Shown piece after piece: positions 1-7,323 of a DNA stretch of 64,000 nt (within the stretch, counting starts at the first letter, position 1; each line of letters opens with the position of its first letter). A program made the translations under genes and the position numbers. This DNA comes from Citrobacter telavivensis (lineage in GTDB: Bacteria > Pseudomonadota > Gammaproteobacteria > Enterobacterales > Enterobacteriaceae). Location of the stretch: positions 3,162,001-3,226,000 of the forward strand of contig CP045205.1 in the NCBI GenBank assembly GCA_009363175.1, given 5' to 3'. The notes beneath the pieces are model-generated. The model was not told the DNA's origin, made no database searches, and saw only the letters and a program-made list of their open reading frames with translations.

Positions 1-464
1 CGGGCAATAGCAATACGCTGACGCTGCCCGCCGGAGAAGGCGTGTGGCAGACGGTCGAGATATTCCGGGCGGATCCCGACCTGGCTTGCTAACGCGGCGG
101 CCAGCGCCCGACGCTCCCGCTCGCTACTGCGCTTGTGGATCCACACCGGTTCGGTGATTATCCGCCAGACGGGCAGACGCGGATCCAGCGAAGAGAGCGG
201 GTCCTGAAACACCATCTGCATTTCGGTCGACGCGGAGTCCTGCTGATACTGTCCCTGGCTGGGTTTCAGCATTCCCATAAGTAACTGCGCCAGCGTACTT
301 TTACCGCAGCCGGATTCGCCCACGATCCCCAGCGTTTCGCCCCGACGGATCTGTAAATCCATCCCGTTGAGCGCGTGCACGCGTTCGGTCACCCGTCCCA
401 GCCAGTTTTTCTTCGCCGGGAAATCAACGTGCACATCTTCTAAGGCCAGTAATGTTTCAGACAT
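1..464 (-). CDS. ddpF: D,D-dipeptide ABC transporter ATP-binding subunit DdpF (partial, N-terminal part)
   Basis: This is the second ATPase of the D-Ala-D-Ala importer, which powers dipeptide uptake at the inner membrane. About 154 codons are present; the gene runs off the left edge of the window. The Walker A motif GESGCGKS is visible, and the ABC signature SGGQRQRIAIA lies at the very edge, so Walker B and the C-terminal half are outside. The start ATG at 464 overlaps the last 8 bases of ddpD, which suggests translational coupling. It is the last gene of an operon running ddpX-A-B-C-D-F. The name rests on position and on the OppF/DppF-type sequence. Confidence 0.9.
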   Translation of the reverse strand, partial: MSETLLALEDVHVDFPAKKNWLGRVTERVHALNGMDLQIRRGETLGIVGESGCGKSTLAQLLMGMLKPSQGQYQQDSASTEMQMVFQDPLSSLDPRLPVWRIITEPVWIHKRSSERERRALAAALASQVGIRPEYLDRLPHAFSGGQRQRIAIA

Positions 465-1443
465 GGGAACTCTCCAGATGGGGATACCAGCAGGCTGACC
501 GCTGGTCGCCAGCGCCGAGGGGGCTCATGGTGGGTATCGTTTCGCAAAGCGGACCCGCGGCAAAACAGCGATCCCGAAACGCGCAGCCGTGCGGCAAACA
601 GGTGAGATCCGGCACGGTGCCTGGGATTGCCGGCAGCGGTTGACGCGGTTCACCCTGTTCCGGCGCACATTTGAGCAGGCCAATCGAATAGGGATGGGTC
701 GGATGGTGAATCACGGCATCGGTCGGGCCGCTTTCAATGACGCTTCCGGCATACATCACGTACAGCCGGTCGCACAGTTGCGACACCACCGCCATGTCAT
801 GACTGATAAACAGCACGGCCGTACCGCTGGCGCGGGCTTTGTGCTTCAGCAACCGCAGCACCTGCAACTGCACGGTGACGTCCAGCGCGGTGGTAGGTTC
901 ATCGGCGATGATCAGTTCCGGCTCGCAGGAGAAGGCAAGGGCGATCATGACCCGCTGACGCATCCCACCCGAAAGCTCAAACGGAAAGCGGCTCATCACC
1001 CCGGCGGCGTCGGGGATCTGCATCTCTTCCAGCAGGGTAATCGCTTTTTCGCGGGCCTGCGCACGACTCACCGTCTGGTGGTGGCGAATCACCTCAACCA
1101 TCTGCTGGCCAATACGGCGCGTCGGGTTGAGGGCCGTCATCGGCTCCTGGAAGATCATCGCCACGCGGGCGCCGCGCCACTGGCGCATCTGCTTCTCACT
1201 GGCGTTCAGCACATCTTCGCCCAGTAACGAGACGCGCCCCTGATGGATGCGATAGCTGCCTTCCGGCAGCAGACGCATGGTGAGCATCGCCGTGACCGAC
1301 TTCCCGGAGCCTGATTCGCCCACCACGCCGACAATCTCGCCGCGATGAATGCGCAGCGACACATGGCTCAGTGCATGAACATCGGCTTTGTATCCCGGAA
1401 AGCTTAAGTGTAAATCGTCTATTGCCAGCACCGGTTGAGTCAT
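457..1443 (-). CDS. ddpD: D,D-dipeptide ABC transporter ATP-binding subunit DdpD
   Basis: This cytoplasmic ATPase pairs with DdpF to drive import of D-Ala-D-Ala and related peptides. It has Walker A (GESGSGKS, near residue 40), the ABC signature (SGGMRQRV), Walker B (LIIADEPTTALDVT) and the C-terminal oligopeptide-transporter segment with its cysteines (HGCAFRDRC), typical of OppD/DppD proteins. I chose the ATG at 1443, giving 328 residues and matching E. coli DdpD, rather than the in-frame GTG three bases upstream. That ATG overlaps the ddpC stop codon by one base (TGATG). The sequence closely matches remembered E. coli DdpD. Confidence 0.95.
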   Translation of the reverse strand: MTQPVLAIDDLHLSFPGYKADVHALSHVSLRIHRGEIVGVVGESGSGKSVTAMLTMRLLPEGSYRIHQGRVSLLGEDVLNASEKQMRQWRGARVAMIFQEPMTALNPTRRIGQQMVEVIRHHQTVSRAQAREKAITLLEEMQIPDAAGVMSRFPFELSGGMRQRVMIALAFSCEPELIIADEPTTALDVTVQLQVLRLLKHKARASGTAVLFISHDMAVVSQLCDRLYVMYAGSVIESGPTDAVIHHPTHPYSIGLLKCAPEQGEPRQPLPAIPGTVPDLTCLPHGCAFRDRCFAAGPLCETIPTMSPLGAGDQRSACWYPHLESSHV

Positions 1444-2336
1444 CACTGTTTTCCTCCTGCTTTCGGATCCAGCAGATCGCGGATCCCGTCACCGAACAGG
1501 TTAAAACCGACGGCGGTGATCAGGATGGCGGCACCGGGGAAGGCGCAATACCACCACTGATCGAGAACGTAGTTGCGGCCAATCGCCACCATTGCCCCCC
1601 ATTCTGCGCTCGGTTGCTGGGCACCAAGCCCGATAAAGCCCAATGTTGCCGCCATCAGGATGGCGCTGCCGATATCCAGCGACGCCTGCACAATCAGCGG
1701 CGGCAGCGAGTTGCGCAGGATGTGCCAACTGATCAAATGCCAGCGGGAGGCACCGTACGTGCGGGCAGCCTGCACATAGGCAAACTGGCGCACGACCAGC
1801 GTTTGTCCGCGCGCCAGTCGCACATAAAAGGGAATGCGCACAATGGCAATTGCCAGCATCGCGTTAAGCAGGCTCGGACCCAGCGCGGCGGCCAGCGCCA
1901 TCGTCAGCACCAGAGAGGGGATAGACAACATGATATCCATCATCCGCATGATGATGGCGTCAGCGCGACCGCCCATCACGCCGGACAGACAACCGAGCAG
2001 TGAGCCAACGCCGCCGGCAATCCCGACCACCACCAGCCCGGCGACAATCGACTGCTGGCTGCCCACCAGCACGCGACTGAACAGATCCCGTCCGACCTCA
2101 TCCGTTCCGAACCAGTGCGTCGCCGTCGGTGGCAACAACCGTGCGCTTAAATCAATGGCATTCGGATCGTAAGGCGTTAGCCACGGCGACAACACCATCA
2201 GCAACAGCATCAGGACAATGATCGCCCCGCCAATTAGGGTCAGCGGACTGCCCTTCATCAGCCAGAACAGTCTGGCCCAGTCTATGCGCCGACGCGTCGC
2301 GCGAACCGGCGTCGGGGTCTCTTCGGTTAACATCAT
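1443..2336 (-). CDS. ddpC: D,D-dipeptide ABC transporter permease DdpC
   Basis: This is an inner-membrane permease of the DppC/OppC family (297 residues). A hydrophobic segment lies near residues 32-55, several more follow, and the N-terminus is short and basic. The cytoplasmic loop that contacts the ATPases is recognisable around the run RTYGASRWHL (EAA-type). It forms the translocation path together with DdpB. Its ATG overlaps the ddpB stop as ATGA, and its own stop overlaps ddpD, so the three genes are tightly coupled. Length and sequence agree with E. coli DdpC. Confidence 0.94.
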   Translation of the reverse strand: MMLTEETPTPVRATRRRIDWARLFWLMKGSPLTLIGGAIIVLMLLLMVLSPWLTPYDPNAIDLSARLLPPTATHWFGTDEVGRDLFSRVLVGSQQSIVAGLVVVGIAGGVGSLLGCLSGVMGGRADAIIMRMMDIMLSIPSLVLTMALAAALGPSLLNAMLAIAIVRIPFYVRLARGQTLVVRQFAYVQAARTYGASRWHLISWHILRNSLPPLIVQASLDIGSAILMAATLGFIGLGAQQPSAEWGAMVAIGRNYVLDQWWYCAFPGAAILITAVGFNLFGDGIRDLLDPKAGGKQ

Positions 2337-3355
2337 TCAGCACCTCCGCGCCCGATGCGTGGGTCCACCCACAGATAGAGCAGATCGACCACCAGGTTGA
2401 CCAGCACATAAGCAAAAGAGACCACCACGGCAAAGCCCATCACCGCCGGGAAATCAAGCGCCTGAATCGACGTTACCACCCAGGCGCCCATACCGGGCCA
2501 GGCAAAAACAGTTTCGGTCAGTACTGCGCCATACAGCAGATCGCCCAGCGCCAGTCCAAGTACGGTGATCGACGGGATCAGCGCGTTGGGCAGGGCGTAA
2601 CACAGTACGATGTACCAGCCGGGAAGACCGCTGGCTTTAGCCGTGCGGATATAATCTTCACTGAGCTGTTCCAGCATCGCAGAACGAATTTGCCGTGCCA
2701 CAATCCCCAGATGAACGAACGCCAGCGTCAGCGACGGTAAAATCAGATGCTGTAGCGCATTGAAAAAGACCTCGCCGTTGCCTTCCAGCAGGGCATCAAT
2801 CAGATAAAACCCGGTGACATGCGTCGGCGGATCCAACCAGTCATCCAGTCGTCCGCCTCCCGGTAAAATGTGCAGTTGTCCGTAAAACAGCACGATAACG
2901 CCCAGGCCCAGCCAGAAAGCCGGCGTTGAAATACCGGTGATCGCCATCAGGCGCACCAGATGGTCCAGCCAGCGATTACGCCAGACGGCGGAGAGGATGC
3001 CTAACGGAATACCGATGACCAGCGCCAGCAGTAGCGAGCAAAAGGCCAGCTCCAGCGTGGCCGGGAAAAAAACGCGCAGCTCTTCCATCACCGGACGTCC
3101 GGTGCGAATCGAAATGCCTAAGTCGCCCTGAAAGACATCGCCTACGTAGCGGGCAAACTGCACGTACAGCGGTTGATTCAACCCAAGCTGTTGGCGAATG
3201 TTCTCGACAATCTCTTCGCTTGCCCGGTCGCCCGCCAGCAGGCGCGCCGGATCGCCGGGGATCAGGTGCGAAATAATAAAAGTGATGACGCAAACGCCGG
3301 CCACGACAAGGACAAGTCCCCAGCAGCGCTGGCGCAAAATGCTCCAGAAAGTCAT
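2333..3355 (-). CDS. ddpB: D,D-dipeptide ABC transporter permease DdpB
   Basis: This is the other inner-membrane permease of the D-Ala-D-Ala importer (DppB/OppB family, 340 residues, the same length as in E. coli). The N-terminal membrane helix (LVLVVAGVCVITFIIS), the conserved IPGDPAR motif after it, and the EAA-type loop around DYIRTAKASG are all visible. It follows ddpA with a 44-base gap and overlaps ddpC by four bases. It is almost identical to remembered E. coli DdpB, so the identification is secure even without a search. Confidence 0.95.
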   Translation of the reverse strand: MTFWSILRQRCWGLVLVVAGVCVITFIISHLIPGDPARLLAGDRASEEIVENIRQQLGLNQPLYVQFARYVGDVFQGDLGISIRTGRPVMEELRVFFPATLELAFCSLLLALVIGIPLGILSAVWRNRWLDHLVRLMAITGISTPAFWLGLGVIVLFYGQLHILPGGGRLDDWLDPPTHVTGFYLIDALLEGNGEVFFNALQHLILPSLTLAFVHLGIVARQIRSAMLEQLSEDYIRTAKASGLPGWYIVLCYALPNALIPSITVLGLALGDLLYGAVLTETVFAWPGMGAWVVTSIQALDFPAVMGFAVVVSFAYVLVNLVVDLLYLWVDPRIGRGGAE

Positions 3356-3399
3356 TGGCTTCCCCTGGCGGAGCCAATACGGCTCCGCATTAACGTGGC

Positions 3400-4950
3400 T
3401 TATTTGCTCATGGTGCCGATATTAAAGACCTGCTCGAGCATCGGATTGAACACGAAGCCTTTGACCTCTTTGTTCATCGCTAACTGGTAGTTCTTCTGGA
3501 ACAGATAGACGTAAGCCGCTTCATCAATGACTATCTTCTGTGCCTGCTGGTAGTCCGTGGTTCTGGCCGTCTGATCGGTCGTGCTCAGCGCACTGCGCAA
3601 CAGCTTGTCGACCTCGGCATTTTCATAGAACGAACGGTTTCCGGGCAGTCCTTTCTTGTCAGACTCGAACCAGTAGTTCATGAACATATACGGGTCAGCG
3701 AAGTCCGGACTCCAGTTGCCGATGGCGATGTCGTAATCGCCTTTACCCACGCGATCGCGCATCGTGGCATTCGCCAGTTTTTCCAGCTTCACGGTAATGC
3801 CCAGTTTGCTGAGGCTGGCCTGAGTGGCGAGGGCAATCGGCTCCCAGTTTGGATCGTTATCGGAATAGAGGAAGCTCAGGCTGGTAGGTTTGCTGGCGAC
3901 TTTCTCCCATTCAGCTTTCGCTTTGGCTTCATCAAAGTGATATTGCAGCGCAGAGGGGTCATAGCCCCACATGCCTTCCGGGATAGGCCCGCGCATCTGT
4001 TTGCCGTTACCGCTGAGGATCCCTTTCACCATGCCCTGATAGTCGGTGGACCAGGAGATAGCCCGACGCAGTTCCGCCTGATTCAGCGGCGCTTTGCTGT
4101 TGTTCAGATAAAGATAGGTCACGCGCAGCGACGGATAGTCCGCCACCGCAACGCTGCCTTCGTGTTTTAACGCGCTGAGCTGATCCACCGGCAGGGCATC
4201 GGCGATATCGATATCGCCACGCGACAGTTGCAGGCGACGCGACGCACTCTCACCGATGATTTTCACCGACACGCGTTTAAAATTCGGTTTTGGCCCGGCG
4301 TAATGCGGGTTCGGAACCAGCACCAGTTGTTGACCTTTCTGCCAGCTTTTCAGCATAAACGGCCCGGAGCCTGCGGTGTTTTGCGCCAGAAAGCCGCGAG
4401 CGTCATCCGCCGCATGCGCTTTCAGCACGGCAGGGTTGACGATCGACGCCCCGTCATTGGCCAACGTATAGAGAAACGGCGCGAACGGTTGGCTGAGGGT
4501 AAATTTCACCGTGTGTGCATCAACGGCTTCCACTTTGAGATCTTTGGGAAACGCTTCTGCGGGCCCCTGGCTGATTTTCAGCAGACGCTCGAAGGACTGT
4601 TTCACCGCCTCGGCGGTCACGGCGGAGCCGTCGGCAAATTTGGCCCGATCGTCAAGCGTAAAGGTCCACTCTTTCTGATCGTCAGAGGCTTTCCAGCCGC
4701 TTGCCAGATCGCCTTCCACTTCGGTAGAGCCTTTGTCACCCTCGGTTTTATACTTCACCAGCCGCTGATAGGACGGATAAGTGACCGTCCAGTCGTTATT
4801 ATCAATGGTAACCGCCGGGTCAAGGGTTTGCGGATCGGCGGCTTTGCCGATCACCAGCATGTCTTTCGGGACGGCAGCCTGAGCCGCAGGCAGGGTCATC
4901 GCCAGGGCAACAGCAAGCAACGCGGGGCGAAATAGCAGAGTTAGTTTCAT
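3400..4950 (-). CDS. ddpA: D,D-dipeptide periplasmic substrate-binding protein DdpA
   Basis: This periplasmic receptor captures D-Ala-D-Ala for the DdpBCDF importer. It has 516 residues and belongs to the SBP family 5 (DppA/OppA). A Sec signal peptide covers roughly residues 1-25 (basic start, hydrophobic core, cleavage near AQA-AVP). The mature protein begins with the segment PKDMLVIGKAADPQTLDP, which is shared with E. coli DdpA. It lies 15 bases downstream of ddpX in the same operon. No truncation or odd residue was seen. Confidence 0.95.
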   Translation of the reverse strand: MKLTLLFRPALLAVALAMTLPAAQAAVPKDMLVIGKAADPQTLDPAVTIDNNDWTVTYPSYQRLVKYKTEGDKGSTEVEGDLASGWKASDDQKEWTFTLDDRAKFADGSAVTAEAVKQSFERLLKISQGPAEAFPKDLKVEAVDAHTVKFTLSQPFAPFLYTLANDGASIVNPAVLKAHAADDARGFLAQNTAGSGPFMLKSWQKGQQLVLVPNPHYAGPKPNFKRVSVKIIGESASRRLQLSRGDIDIADALPVDQLSALKHEGSVAVADYPSLRVTYLYLNNSKAPLNQAELRRAISWSTDYQGMVKGILSGNGKQMRGPIPEGMWGYDPSALQYHFDEAKAKAEWEKVASKPTSLSFLYSDNDPNWEPIALATQASLSKLGITVKLEKLANATMRDRVGKGDYDIAIGNWSPDFADPYMFMNYWFESDKKGLPGNRSFYENAEVDKLLRSALSTTDQTARTTDYQQAQKIVIDEAAYVYLFQKNYQLAMNKEVKGFVFNPMLEQVFNIGTMSK

Positions 4951-4965
4951 GATGAAGCTCCGGAA

Positions 4966-5553
4966 TCAAAAGGATGTGTGTGTCGTTGTAGTCGTAACGG
5001 GAAAGCAGGCAATACAGTCTTCCAGCAGCGGATAGCGACTCGCGGCGGGTAACTCAAAATGCCACCACTCGCTGCTGATGCCGACGAAGCCACCGCCAAA
5101 CATAATGGCGTTGAGTAACAGTCGGTTACGCTGCGCGGCGGCAGGAACAGAAGGGTGGTAAGCATGGGAACGGTCGTGCATCTCATCAAAACCCGCGCCC
5201 ATATCCAGGATCTTGCCGTTCGCGTCTTTCAGGGTGACGTCGATGGCCGTTCCGCGACTGTGGTTGGAGCCGATAGCGACATCGACCACGTACTGCGGAT
5301 CGGGGCAGGCATCCCACAGGATCGACTGCGCCTGCTGTGGGCGATAGGCGTCATAAACCACCAGAGAAAGGCCCGCCAGTTGCGCGATGCTGATGCTTTT
5401 TGCCAGCGCGGTGACGGCATCCTGATGCAGCAGGCAGCGCGATTCGCGATAAATCGGCGCGCCGGTCAGGTTATCGGCGGTCGCGTATTTGAGGTCGATA
5501 TCCAGCGTCGGAAAAATCACCGACAGATCGGCCAGTTGCGGAGTTTCAGACAT
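4966..5553 (-). CDS. ddpX: D-alanyl-D-alanine dipeptidase DdpX (VanX-type)
   Basis: This zinc dipeptidase hydrolyses D-Ala-D-Ala so that the cell can use it as a carbon and nitrogen source. It has 195 residues. The VanX-family metal motif SNHSRGTAIDVTL supplies a His and an Asp, and the C-terminal EWWHFE supplies the catalytic Glu and the third zinc-binding His. The open frame extends 90 codons further upstream, but that part overlaps the regulator gene and resembles no dipeptidase. I therefore start at the ATG at 5553, which matches the E. coli start (MSDT/MSET). It sits 14 bases after the RpiR-type gene, so the regulator and the enzyme share a transcript. Confidence 0.94.
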   Translation of the reverse strand: MSETPQLADLSVIFPTLDIDLKYATADNLTGAPIYRESRCLLHQDAVTALAKSISIAQLAGLSLVVYDAYRPQQAQSILWDACPDPQYVVDVAIGSNHSRGTAIDVTLKDANGKILDMGAGFDEMHDRSHAYHPSVPAAAQRNRLLLNAIMFGGGFVGISSEWWHFELPAASRYPLLEDCIACFPVTTTTTHTSF

Positions 5554-5567
5554 AGCACGTTTCCTGT

Positions 5568-6434
5568 TTATTGTTCGAATTGACCAAATTCTTGTTGTAA
5601 CTGGCGGTTGGTCTGTAACCGCCCGGTAAGTGAATCGCCCAGATGTTCTGCCACGCCGGAAAGCAACAGGTTGAACAGACAGCTCACGGGAGCCAGCGAA
5701 TCCCAGAAGTGTCCGGTGTCGGTTTTCACCTGCAGTAAGTCGATGGCGTAATCTCGCGCCCAGGGGCACCAGATATCGGTTACCAGCGCCAGCGGTATTT
5801 GCCGCTCGCTGGCGACGCGGCAATACTGCCGGGCGATGGCGGAGTAGGCGCGGGTATCGGTCAGCACCACATACGGTTTCTCAAACCCGGAATTGAGGGA
5901 CTCCACCCAACTGCCGGAGAGCCCTTCGGAATAGTTCACCCTGGGCCGCAGATACTCGAGGTGACTGAAAAAAGCGTTGGCGATACCCCGCGTCGACTGG
6001 ATCCCCAGCACATATACCGCTTCCGCCTGCGCCAGTTGCCGGATAATGCGCTGGAAAGTTTCACCTTGCGCCAGTTGATAAACATGGGCGATCGCATCTA
6101 TCTCCAGCGACAGCGACTGACGTGCGCGGTCCGGCAACTGCTGCTGTTGCTGCCAGGAGTCCAGACGCTCGTTCATGCCCCAGGGCTGATAGGGAACGCC
6201 CGGCAGTTCCCGCAGGCTGGCTTTGACATCTTCCAGATTGCGGTAGCCGATTTTGCGCAGGTAGCGTCCGACGGTAATCCCGCTGGTGCCCGTCGCTTTG
6301 CCAATGCTGTCGGCGGTTTCAAACGGGATCTGCGCCGCATGGGTTAACAGCCAGCTGGCAACGCGCTTTTCGCTCGGCGTATGCAGGCTGAAGGTCTGTT
6401 CAATTCGGGTCAGTAACTCAGGTTTTGCTGTCAT
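5568..6434 (-). CDS. RpiR/MurR-family transcriptional regulator of the ddp operon
   Basis: This is a DNA-binding regulator of about 288 residues. The N-terminal 75 residues form the RpiR-type helix-turn-helix (SEKRVASWLL..., then TSGITVGRYLRKIGY). A SIS domain, which usually binds a phosphosugar or amino sugar, spans about residues 125-250 (VYVLGIQSTRGIANAFF, then VVLTDTRAYS). It is the first gene of the operon, 14 bases before ddpX, so it probably senses a peptidoglycan-related ligand and controls the dipeptide genes. As I recall, E. coli ddpXABCDF has no such gene attached. The ATG at 6434 is preferred over the GTG directly before it. The ligand is unknown. Confidence 0.85.
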   Translation of the reverse strand: MTAKPELLTRIEQTFSLHTPSEKRVASWLLTHAAQIPFETADSIGKATGTSGITVGRYLRKIGYRNLEDVKASLRELPGVPYQPWGMNERLDSWQQQQQLPDRARQSLSLEIDAIAHVYQLAQGETFQRIIRQLAQAEAVYVLGIQSTRGIANAFFSHLEYLRPRVNYSEGLSGSWVESLNSGFEKPYVVLTDTRAYSAIARQYCRVASERQIPLALVTDIWCPWARDYAIDLLQVKTDTGHFWDSLAPVSCLFNLLLSGVAEHLGDSLTGRLQTNRQLQQEFGQFEQ

Positions 6435-6491
6435 CACCGTCTCGCTGTTACCAGGCTGTCAAAAGTCCGCTCACTGTTAGTCAATTAACAA

Positions 6492-6507
6492 TGCAGGACG
6501 CGTGCCA
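6492..6507 (-). promoter_or_regulatory. Sigma-54 (-24/-12) promoter for rpiR-ddpXABCDF
   Basis: Read on the minus strand this is TGGCACGCGTCCTGCA. It has the invariant GG and GC separated by exactly ten bases and differs from the sigma-54 consensus (TGGCAC-N5-TTGCA) at one position. The expected transcript start is near 6481, leaving a leader of about 46 bases before the regulator ATG. E. coli ddp is known to be nitrogen-regulated through NtrC and sigma-54, which supports the call. Confidence 0.75.
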
Positions 6508-6590
6508 TGTTCGGAAACGCCGCCGCTGCGGGCGTCAATTGTTAAAATGACGCCGATTTTATTAACCAATGATCAACATTTGTGCAGCGT

Positions 6591-6607
6591 AGTGCAGTTT
6601 TGGTGCA
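6591..6607. promoter_or_regulatory. Candidate NtrC enhancer half-site
   Basis: The sequence AGTGCAGTTTTGGTGCA contains TTTTGGTGCA, a clean half of the NtrC palindrome, with a degraded left half. A further TGTGCAGCG lies just upstream. It sits about 110-125 bases upstream of the predicted sigma-54 start site, a normal enhancer distance. The rest of the 400-base gap between the regulator and hdeB holds no convincing gene. Confidence 0.45.
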
Positions 6608-6836
6608 ACGGTAAGGTGGAAGGGCGTTTATCTGCAGGATACGCAGGCGGGATCACATTCTCGCGGCGAAATAAGCGGCAAACATCGGGATCGGTACAGG
6701 GAAATATCAATAACAGCCATAACACGTGTACATGTATTTATTTCTTTGAGGGGAAGGGTATTATTTTTCTCGTTCTACATTAACGGTTTAAAGCGCTCGT
6801 GTAGAGGTTATTTATATCATTAACGGAGTCATCATA

Positions 6837-7166
6837 ATGAACAAATTCTCCCTTTCTACAGCAGGTATTTTAGTGGCAGCGCTGTTGACCAGTGTTAGCG
6901 TAAATGCAGCAACGAAAGACGCGAAAGCCGACGTCACCCCCAAAAGCATGAGCTGCCAGGAGTTCATCGACCTGAACCCGCAGACGATGGCACCGGTTGC
7001 CTTCTGGGTATTAAATGAAGATGAAGACTTTAAGGGCGGGGACTACGTCACTTTCGATGAAACCGTGACAACCGCCGTTCCTCTAACGGTTGAAATCTGT
7101 AAAAAACATCCGCAAAGCGAATTGGCTAAAATCAAAGACGAAATCAAAAAAGAATTAAGCAAATAA
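6837..7166 (+). CDS. hdeB: HdeB-family periplasmic acid-stress chaperone
   Basis: This small periplasmic protein (109 residues) should prevent aggregation of periplasmic proteins at low pH. The signal peptide is about residues 1-24, ending VNA-A. The mature part carries the HdeB hallmark CQEFIDLNPQTMAPVAFW and a second cysteine (VEICKKHP), so the family's single disulfide can form. The C-terminus is lysine-rich. It resembles HdeB more than HdeA. In E. coli hdeAB lies in the acid fitness island with gadE; here the gene stands alone between the ddp operon and a chemoreceptor. A Shine-Dalgarno (GGAG) precedes the ATG. Confidence 0.85.
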   Translation: MNKFSLSTAGILVAALLTSVSVNAATKDAKADVTPKSMSCQEFIDLNPQTMAPVAFWVLNEDEDFKGGDYVTFDETVTTAVPLTVEICKKHPQSELAKIKDEIKKELSK

Positions 7167-7183
7167 GATTAAGCGCTTATTTA

Positions 7184-7212
7184 AACCCAGCCAGAGTGCT
7201 GGGTTTTGCTAT
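7184..7212 (+). terminator. Rho-independent terminator after hdeB
   Basis: Stem AACCCAGC (7184-7191) pairs with GCTGGGTT (7198-7205), with a short loop and a TTTTGCTATTT tail. It lies 18 bases after the hdeB stop. Confidence 0.85.
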
Positions 7213-7323
7213 TTGTGACAATGTCACATTATTAATTTAAGACAATATTGGATTTTGTATAAAGCTCTAAAACCACGTGCCGATACTGAATATAAATTAG
7301 TCTGGAAATAAAAGGATGTTTAT

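Noticed and set aside
589..1227. Long antisense frames inside ddpD and other genes
   Set aside because: They are complements of strongly conserved coding sequences, without ribosome sites or recognisable domains.
6502..6783. 93-codon gene between the RpiR-type regulator and hdeB
   Set aside because: It overlaps the sigma-54 promoter and NtrC-like site, and the sequence does not look like a protein.
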